Of a stretch of DNA of 64,000 bases, positions 32,091 through 40,164 are shown one piece after another; the stretch's first letter is position 1; each line of letters begins with the position of its first letter. The position numbers were made by a program, and so were the translations under genes. Below the pieces are notes generated by a model, which was not told where the DNA came from, did no database searches, and saw only the letters and a list, made by a program, of their open reading frames with translations. Location: NCBI GenBank assembly GCA_030374765.1, contig JARGXX010000088.1, positions 2,356,001 to 2,420,000 on the forward strand. The letters run 5' to 3'. The stretch comes from Agarophyton chilense. Its lineage: Eukaryota > Rhodophyta > Florideophyceae > Gracilariales > Gracilariaceae.

Positions 32091-34075
32091 GTGGACATTG
32101 TTGTCAAAAATAATCGGAGACACACTTTTGTCACGGTAAACTTCGAGCTACCTGGTCGCGAGAAAATTTGCACTCTCAAACTTTGCAATGTAAAAGCCGG
32201 AGATCATGTCACGGTTCAGGAAACTGCTCAAGAAGCCATCAATTCCAACATGGAGAAAAATGGTGCTGCTATTACAAATGAAGTTTCGAACAATGAAGAG
32301 CAGCATACTGTCACGGATGGGGATGACAGTCAAACAATGAATCCGTTGAGTCCTCTTACAATGAAAAACAGTGACACGCAAGACAGCTTTGTGGAAGTTC
32401 ATTCGACGAAATTGACAACGGAAAATGTGTCCTTGACTCTGAATGGTCCAGTGCAAATGCATCAATGAAAAGGCACGGGACCTGTTGCAGATTTTATCTC
32501 CGCCATTCATGCACCCTGGGGACACTCTCCATACAATTTCTTCATGAGGATGTTTCCGGTAGCTCATTTTGAAAAAATAGTTCGATCTACAAACTCTCGG
32601 CTGGAAAGAAAAGGCTTAAAGCAGACTACAGCAGGTGAATTTTTGAAGTTTTTCGGTTTGTTGGTGCAAATGACTGGCTTTGAGTTTTCAAATAGAAGAT
32701 CACTTTAGTCTAAAGACACTTTATCTAAATATATTGAATCTTCGCTGCTCGGAAAGATCATGTCACAAAATCGGTTTGAACATGTACCGAAATTTATCAT
32801 TTTCAGTGGCTCTGCAAACGGCCAAAAATCAGAAGAATGCAGGTGTTCATGTGTTTCTGAGTTTTAAAGGCTATAAATGACCATCGGAAAGCTTTCGTAA
32901 CTCCGCCACACTCTTTCTGCGTGGACGAAAGTATGTCACGTTGGTATGGACTTGGAGGGAACCTGATTGAAATTGGACTTCCAGACTACACTACTCTTGA
33001 TAGAAAACCTGAAAATGGTTGTGCATTAAAGACAGTGTGTCGTGGAAGGAGTGCAATTATTCTCCAAATAGGAATCAAAATGGGAGCTACGCAACCAGAT
33101 GTACAGCCTTTTGAATCAGAACATGCACATGGAAGAGCTGTTTTAATGAGACTTGTTGAAAATTGGTTCGCAACTGATCCAATCGTTTGTACCGATTCAT
33201 ATTTTGCATCTGTTGAAACTGCTGAAGAACTTTTAAAAAGAGGAATGCGATTTATTGGGGTCGTCAAAACAGCCACCAGAAGGTTTCCTATGAAACATCT
33301 TTCCGAACTTACGATGACGGGACGAGGCCAGCACGTGTCAATGGTCTCGAAACTGCCTGAATTGGATCGAAAGATGATTTCTGTGCTCTGGGTGGACAGC
33401 GAGAGGAGATTTTTCATCAGCACTTATAGCAGTACCCAACCAGGAACTCCCATTTCTCGTGAAAGATGGAGGACAACTGATGGAATAACAAAGAAAATTC
33501 CGCTTTCCATTGCTATTCCAGAACTGTGTGAGGAGTACTATTCTTGTTGTTCAAGAATTGATAGGCATAATATGTCACGTCAAGATGATCTGAATATGGA
33601 AAAGAAGTTTGAAGTGAAAGAATGGTCTTTCAGAGTGAATATTTCTTTGCTGGCAATGTGCGTGGTTGATGCTTTGAATCTTTACAAGGGTGCATATAGA
33701 AACACATTGAATCTTACGCCGGATAATTTCTATTGTAATCTCGCAAACGTATTAATAGATAACAACTGGGATGCTATTCGAACTATGAGAAGAAAATGTA
33801 AGGAGGAAGATGAAAGAGAAAACCGATATATGGCTGGAACCGGCATTCATTTAATGGAGACCAATCGAAAAAGAAGGAAATTGGATGGTTTTTTGACGTC
33901 TAAAACATATCAAGGACGATGCAAAGTCTGCAAGACCACTTACATATCCAAATTTGTTTGTTCAGAATGCAAAAAGTACAATGATATGGATGTTTATATA
34001 TGTCACAGTGTAACCGGTCGTGAATGTTTTATAGATCATCTTCGTGACATTACTCACATTTCGAGCAACATTTAG
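32091..34075 (+). pseudogene. piggyBac transposase
   Basis: A piggyBac (DDE_Tnp_1_7) transposase. The N-terminal half of the domain (ADFISAIHAPWGHSPYNFF; LKFFGLLVQMTGFEFSNRRS) precedes an intact 384-codon frame at 32921-34075 with FCVDESMSRWYGLGG (first Asp), IVCTDSYFAS (second Asp), CSRIDRHN (third Asp) and a C-terminal cysteine-rich zinc domain (CKVCKTTYISKFVCSECKK...YICHSVTGRECFIDH). Defects are in-frame stops TGA 32466-32468 and TAG 32706-32708 and a frameshift near 32860. The acidic 125-codon ORF at 32091-32468 is in frame with the domain and may be the N-terminal region. TTAA-flanked inverted ends were not found. It is inserted in Copia-4. Confidence 0.85.
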
Positions 34076-34299
34076 TCAACAACAATGATGTTCGTGTGTC
34101 AACATGCGTTTTTACGGCTTTTTAGAGGCATCTTTTTAAAGTATAAAGCAAAAGTTCAAATTCCCTTAAGCCCCCTACTAATTCAATCCGCGTTATTCAA
34201 CTTGGTAGATATATTATGGTCTCTGAAGAAACAATCCCTTTAGCAGATGTCACCTTATTCTGTCTGCCGTCCAAGTGGACGCAAATGCGTTCTTAGACC

Positions 34300-34430
34300 A
34301 TAAAAAAATTTAGAATTAGTCGAGCTCCCCTAGGAGTTTTCGAGTTACACTGAACCCAGCGAGGTTTGAACTCTGTTTTTATCAGTCTCCGGGCGGTCGT
34401 GAAACCACTGAGCTGCTGTTACTGAAGACA
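34300..34430 (-). mobile_element. tRNA-derived SINE candidate
   Basis: On the minus strand a tRNA-like head is visible: CAGCTCAGTGG (34405-34415), close to a polymerase III A box, then GTTCAAACC (34363-34371), a perfect match to the B-box consensus, at normal spacing. A T/A-rich end follows at about 34300. The D arm does not pair well enough for a functional tRNA. Only one copy was recognised in the window, so it may instead be a tRNA pseudogene. Confidence 0.4.
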
Positions 34431-35412
34431 ACTGTCTAAGGAATGTACTTTAAAGCAGGAGGAACATGGTTAGAAAAATTAGTTTTTTACTTAGAAAATA
34501 GAATACGCCGCTGCAGTATGGAAACCAGCGATTTTTACTATTTTTTTTCGAAAATAGAACTGGCCTCATGTGAGGCAAATCTGCCGGGCGTGTAGAAACT
34601 AGTACCTTGCCCTTATCAATTGTTTCTCCTAGAGGAAGGATATCTGCTGCACCAATCGACTTGACAGGTCTCTCCGACTTATGTGACATCTATGACATAG
34701 TGTGGAATGTTGATGTACAGTACAATTTTCCAAACAGAAGCCCTGCAACATAAAATAGTTGCCCGTGTTCGTCAGTCTTACTTGCATCAGAAGATATCAA
34801 TACAGATGCCTCACGATCAGTTAGAGGAGGGGGTCTCTTGTAGCATATCGTAGTTCCATGTTTCTTCAACAAACGTAAAGAATTGATCTGATCAATAAGA
34901 TCACGAATTAAAGCTGTCGGAGCCTTCTGTTGAAGATAGCTGGCATACAACGAACAAAATGGAGAGGCGGCAATTCCAAGCCAACCTAGTAAGCGATTGA
35001 CGGAACGGAAGGAATGTAGCTAAATCTTGGTCAGATCTTTTACCACTTGTCTCCTCCTTACTCTGTCGATCGCAAACGCTTCGACGGCTTTCAAATTTCA
35101 TCAGCATCTATAGTAATCGTGTAGCCACTGTATTGGGAAACTTGCACTCTTCCTTCTTCAAAAATGTAAGCTATCTGCGGGATGTAAAGCCACTGCTCAA
35201 ATCCAATAGACTGAGTAAATATATCACTGTGCTCGTGCCATTTCGCATTTGCTTTCACTAAGCCATAAGCAGCAGTTAACAGTAACCAATAGTGATCTTT
35301 CCTTCCACATTTCTTGGGTGGTACAACAGACACGTCACGTTGAGCACCACCGGTTTGAAATAATGCACTCTTATAATCAATCTTCACATGATGCCACTTA
35401 CGAAGTGTAGTG

Positions 35413-36046
35413 TGTCGTATAGTGGCGGAAGGGCTGACCTTTAAGGTGTCCGATACACTACGCTTACCTTGTAGGTGATGGGTGCCAGGAATCATCGGCC
35501 ACGTGGTTCCGGGCGAGCTACCATCTAGGTGTTGTCAGCCATATGTAGTGTTGACATGTACCTTCTGGTTGAGTAACTGTTAGTGATAGTAATTGTAATT
35601 ATGCGTATTTTAGTACAGTAGTTGAGTGGCCACCTGGCACTGTAGCCAGTGCTGGCCAGGTCTCTGACACTTGGTCAGAGATCGTGCCTTGCTGGCACCT
35701 CCCGGGTGATCTGGAGAGTGCAGACCACTGCATATAGGGAACTGCACCTCCCCCATCCTTATCTGATAAAGGCAGGCATCACTTGGGTCACGACTATACA
35801 TTTTGGTTTATTGTTTCTCAACTACCACACAGTCTTTCCCGCGCGTCGACACCTTCCATCGTTTACCTACACGGTATAGGCTAGTTGCCCCGCCGTTTGC
35901 CCTTGCGGGTTTTCACGGTGCCCTGTTACCATCGAGGTTTACTACGTCTACCTTCTGAGGTTGAGCGTCAACACGCTCCCTACGGTTGAGCGTCACTACG
36001 CTCCGGAGACAAGACAGTAGCATACCCCAGAGATGATTATACGACA
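35413..36046 (+). repeat. Solo LTR nested in Copia-4, second copy of the 16744-17334 family
   Basis: A 634-bp copy with ends TGTCGTATAG...TTATACGACA, homologous along its length to the minus-strand solo LTR at 16744-17334. Flanking bases are TAGTG and TATTG, a probable 5-bp target duplication with one later change. It is longer partly because a 27-bp segment with GGTTGAGCGTC...ACGCTCC is tandemly duplicated near 35957-36003. Confidence 0.85.
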
Positions 36047-37904
36047 TATTGATAGAGAGAAAAACACGAATTCCAGTAGGAGGACGAACAGCAGAGTCGG
36101 ATTTCAGTGTATGACGATCGTTATCACGGTTGCCATGAGAAGCAATTCTTGCTTTTATCTTTTTCGATCAATTGTCATTACTTGTCACCGTGTAGGTTAC
36201 ATGGCTCGCTATTACATTTAAATTCGGAGAAATATCTGAGACATGTTTCAGTCGCACCGCTTTCTGGAAAGTTTTTTCTTCACGAGCATACGATTTTTTC
36301 ATCGGAGACATGGAAAGACCTTGCCCGTCGAAGCGCATGAAATATTTTATTCTAACCATATCGTAGTTAGAATTAATGGCCTCTGCCCCATTTGATTGTA
36401 TCTTAGTCATCACAGCAGCAGACTTGCTTGCAACCAGTGCATCTTTCGATAAATTACAAGTTTCCTTACTAAGATCAAATGTCTTGGTATCGCCATCATC
36501 CTATCTAATATAGTTCGTATTCTCACTTGTCTGTACAGGGTGACCCGGATAAAACTTATCATCAAGGGTCCAATGCATTTCAATAACATCATTAAAACAA
36601 AAAATGATTTTATTAGTTCATCATCTACATCAAACCAATCATTGCTTTCATCTTGCATTTCAGCATCTTGTTACATGTCAGTTTGTATCTCACTGACAGA
36701 CTCATCGAGAGACACACTCAATACGTCCATAGCCTGAATGATAGCAACGGCAAGTGAGTTGTTAACCACGGCAGGTCTTATATCTTCGATAGCGGCTTGT
36801 ATTATGCGATCAATTCTGCCAGAAACTCTGACAATCTAAGAAGTCTTGTTCAACGACATTACTGGGTTTAGAGACGCCCATGACCCAAGTTTTTCATGTT
36901 GCTTTTTAATAAAGACTTAGATCAGGTCTACAACAACAATCCAAATGCCTTCAGTAGACTTAGACTTATGTATCAACATAAGATTTCTTGCGGCCATTAA
37001 CTTCTTTTGAGCCTGGATAATATATTCGAAAGCAACAGTAGAAAATATCCCTGCATCAATAGAGCGAGTGTAACCTTTCCTATTCTAATATTCAAACATC
37101 ACTTGTGTACCCTAAAGGTCATTTGAGACGTAAAAAGACTCTTGAACGTGAAGAAGTATGTCAACAGGGTCGGTGGCTGCGTTATAAGAGTTGATACGAA
37201 GGTATATATTTCGAAGAACGCGATAATTAGACTCAAGCAAATTTTTATTGTGTCGACGTGGATCAATTGGGCAATCTTTAATCCCGCATGTAGTCATAGG
37301 CACGTAGTACATCATTACAGAAAACAAGGTCCAATAAGAATACTTCAGGCACCCAAAAATGCGATATACAGTGTGTACCAAGCATGTAAATAGCATTTTG
37401 CACTTATTTGTCTTCGACCATTGAACATAAAGAGTGGCGAGATGTTGCCGGGTTTTGCTCCACACCCATTACATGAAAAATAGATTGCTGTTTGAGAAAA
37501 CATGATGAATACAAACAATTGGTTTTGAGTTGACGCTTTGTGATATTCAGAAGGTATTTTTGAGTTGGCTCAGATAACAAGGTATAATGCGCGAAATCCA
37601 ATTAAAGCCACCACCCTTTTTGTTGATGAACTACATATCTCTCGTTTTTCTCTCAACCTAATCTCTTGTAACGCTTAAAAAGAACAAATGAAACACTTCA
37701 GACGCCATTAATGAAACTTTTCTACTTCTCGACACTGTCAATAACATTATGTACAAAAAAGACACCCGAAATCTAATTAAAGTCTACTACACTGTTTTCT
37801 CATTTAAACAAATGCATGCACATTTTCAAAAAAAGCTTTGAAAACAACCTCCTCGACAATTTGTACAACGTCAAAGTCCAAAAACAAAAAACTGGGCCTT
37901 GAAA

Positions 37905-38471
37905 AACTTTTGACGGATAAAGAAAAAAATATGATACTTGCAGCTTTATTAAATGGTTGTTCTTAAAAAGAGATTGCCCAAATCATTGGATGCTCTCGAA
38001 CTGTAATCGACAACTCCCTCAAAGATCCTGAAAACTACAAAAAACGCTTTAAAGGCTCTAACAATAAACAATGAGTTTCCCTGCGAAAAAAGCTCTTGTT
38101 CGCTCGGCATGAAACTCATCTATCATTACAAGAGAACCTCATAATGATATTTCTCCTACGGTTTCTGTCAGACGCATACAGAATGAATGGTTACCATTTG
38201 CGGCCGAAACAATTCGAGAAATTTTTAATTTTCAGCATGACAGGGCTTCCATATACCGTTCAGTCTATAATAAAAAGTGGTTGGCTGATCATAATGTGAG
38301 TACTGTATGTTACAGTGACCGGCCAAGTTACTTGATTTGAATATTATGGAAACATTTTGGGGGTTTTTAGCACGCCGAACTAACGCAAATCGGTGCCAAT
38401 TTGAAGATATTGGAACTGTCATGGAATGTGTGATAGAATATTGGATTGATATTAGCGAAGAGTTTATTTAG
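37905..38471 (+). pseudogene. Tc1/mariner transposase relic
   Basis: The first part (LLTDKEKNMILAALLNGC, EIAQIIGCSRTVIDNSLKD, PENYKKRFKG) is a Tc1-type helix-turn-helix domain. The second part contains FNFQHDRASIYRSV and KKWLADHN, the region of the second catalytic Asp, and LARRTNANRCQFEDI from the C terminus. In-frame stops occur after the first 18 or so residues and after the HTH, the middle of the catalytic domain with the first Asp is missing, and the third catalytic position is lost. Inverted ends were not identified. Confidence 0.75.
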
Positions 38472-39235
38472 TAACCTTAAAAAACTATACAGAAGCACTT
38501 TATACAAATGGTAGAGAAAAAGTGTGAAATGACTAAGTATTGAATGAAGTAAGTATGTTTCTTTGTTTTGGCCTTTACATAGATTAAAATTCCTTTTTAA
38601 TTTTTTTTAAAAGTTCAGAAGACTGTGGTTTAGGTCGGGTTCGGCAAAGCCTTTAATCTTGTTTTCGGGATGGTCTTCTAAGTACTGACTACGATAAAAA
38701 GGCCCATTTTTCGACTGTGAATGGCAGTAAAGACAAAAAGGGTGGTCGCTTTATCTAGATGTCGCCCACCGTAGCAAAGCAGCTAGTTAATATCTCTTTC
38801 TTAAAGAATAGGTACTCAGAGACATCAATGTTTTACGTACTGTTGCGTTGAAGTATAACCTTGATATCGGAGAATAAGAAGTGTGCACACAAATGCTTGT
38901 GTACTTGGGATTTAGATATCTTTGCAGTGGCACAGAACACTTGTGCAGATTACAGTAGTTGAGATCACTGGGTGCACTCTCTGAGGGACCGAGTTGGTGT
39001 TGATTGGTCGGGTAAGAAGTGAAAATAAAGAGCAGTATACTTTCGGCGTGTTTTACGCTATGTATTTAGTCTGTGATCCACGCCTTCCACGACGACCACG
39101 CAGTCCACGTTGGCCACGCGCGCTGTGCCGCGCGGAGATCGAACAGGCGCTGCCGCGGCATCCACAAGCGCCCGCCACCGCCAGTGCCCCGCGCGCGCAT
39201 CGCCCTCGCGCCGCGCGACCAGCCTCTCCTGCCCC
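38472..39235. promoter_or_regulatory. Upstream region of the DUF3110 gene
   Basis: AT-rich sequence from the Tc1 relic up to about 39060, then abruptly GC-rich. It must contain the promoter and 5' leader of the DUF3110 gene. I see no nameable motif. An in-frame TTG-started extension from 39110 exists but is unlikely to be used. Confidence 0.35.
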
Positions 39236-40129
39236 ATGGCGCGTCCCCGCCCAACTCCCCGCCGCCGCCCCATCGCCGTCGCCGCCACCGCCGCCTTTGC
39301 GGCGCCCCTTGCCGCCGCCGCCGCCGTCGCCGCCGCCGCGACGCGCGTGCGGCGTCTTCCCGCGCACGCGCTTCCCGCGCGTCCGCCGCGCCGCGCCGCG
39401 TCTCGCGCCGCCGCGCCGCGCGTTCGCATGCACGCCAGCCACGCCGGCCACGCCGGCGATGTCGGCGACGACAGCGACGTCGGCGACGACGGCGACGACG
39501 ACGACGACGAGGCCGCGTCGAAGTCGTCTCCGTTTCAACCCGACGCGTCCGACTCGGCCGCGCCGCTGGACCTCTCCGCGCTACAGCGTCGCATCCGCGC
39601 GCTAGACGCGCGTCTGCGCGCGGGACATGCCGCCACGGACGCTCCGCCGCCCATCTCGCTCGCCGGCGGCGATGCGCACCCCGACGTCGACGGCGACGGC
39701 GACGCGGAGGCGCGCGCGTTGCTACGCGAGTTCGAGCGCGTGCCGCGCGTGTGGGTCATAGTGTTTGCGAGCGCGTCCGACGATGAGTCACAGGGCATTT
39801 ATAGCTTATGCGTGGGCGATGACGATAACATCGTGCTTGCCTTTCAGGACGAGCGTGAGGCGCGGCGTTACGCGCTCTGTCTGGAGAAGCAGGACTTTCC
39901 GCACCCGACCGTGTCGCAGCTGCACACGCAACAGTTGGCCGACTTCTGCGCGGAGGGTAGCTTTCGACTGGGCTTTGTGCCTGCGGGCAGTTTGATTTCA
40001 CCGCCCGAGCAGAGCGCTGTCGACGACGCGCGCAAGTGGGCCTCCTCGCCGCAGCACACTCTGGACTCCATCAGAAGGCGTCTTGATTCGCTCTTCCACG
40101 ACGACCATCCCGACGCCGCCGCCGAGTAA
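39236..40129 (+). CDS. DUF3110 protein, probably plastid-targeted
   Basis: The 297-residue product has a DUF3110 domain near residues 163-250 (VWVIVFASASDDES, GIYSLCVGDDDNIVLAF, ARRYALCLEKQDFPHPTV), a family found in cyanobacteria and plastid-bearing eukaryotes with unknown molecular role. The chosen ATG gives an N terminus rich in Arg and Ala (MARPRPTPRRRPIAVAATA, then an alanine-rich hydrophobic segment), fitting a plastid transit peptide, possibly with a thylakoid-type second part. A poly-Asp linker precedes the domain. The gene is intron-free and GC-rich. It converges on the kinesin gene with 35 bp between stop codons. Plastid location and the start are inferred. Confidence 0.78.
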   Translation: MARPRPTPRRRPIAVAATAAFAAPLAAAAAVAAAATRVRRLPAHALPARPPRRAASRAAAPRVRMHASHAGHAGDVGDDSDVGDDGDDDDDEAASKSSPFQPDASDSAAPLDLSALQRRIRALDARLRAGHAATDAPPPISLAGGDAHPDVDGDGDAEARALLREFERVPRVWVIVFASASDDESQGIYSLCVGDDDNIVLAFQDEREARRYALCLEKQDFPHPTVSQLHTQQLADFCAEGSFRLGFVPAGSLISPPEQSAVDDARKWASSPQHTLDSIRRRLDSLFHDDHPDAAAE

Positions 40130-40164
40130 AACACACCCAAAACTCTACTCTTGTTTAGTTAGCT

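Larger units (their letters stand above)
31430..37605 (-). mobile_element. Ty1/copia relic (Copia-4) carrying nested insertions
   Basis: A minus-strand relative of the whole copia element at 44421-49413. Parts in order are integrase (about 37100-37605, with PRRHNKNLLESNYRVLRNIY), reverse transcriptase (about 34690-36800, with DYKSALFQTGGAQRDV and LLLTAAYGLVKANAKWHE) and RNase H in two places (about 34560-34690, with KSIGAADILPLGE, and 31430-31745, with IIFDSKDLFSTLSACRSS). The RNase H part is split by a 2.8-kb block holding a piggyBac transposon, and the RT part by a solo LTR. Gag and protease are absent. Broken in many places. Confidence 0.78.

Noticed and set aside
32000-34200. TTAA-bounded inverted ends for piggyBac
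   Set aside because: Several TTAA sites exist but I found no pair with matching inverted sequence next to them.
39110-39235. TTG-started N-terminal extension of the DUF3110 gene
   Set aside because: No ATG; the ATG at 39236 begins a plausible transit-type sequence.
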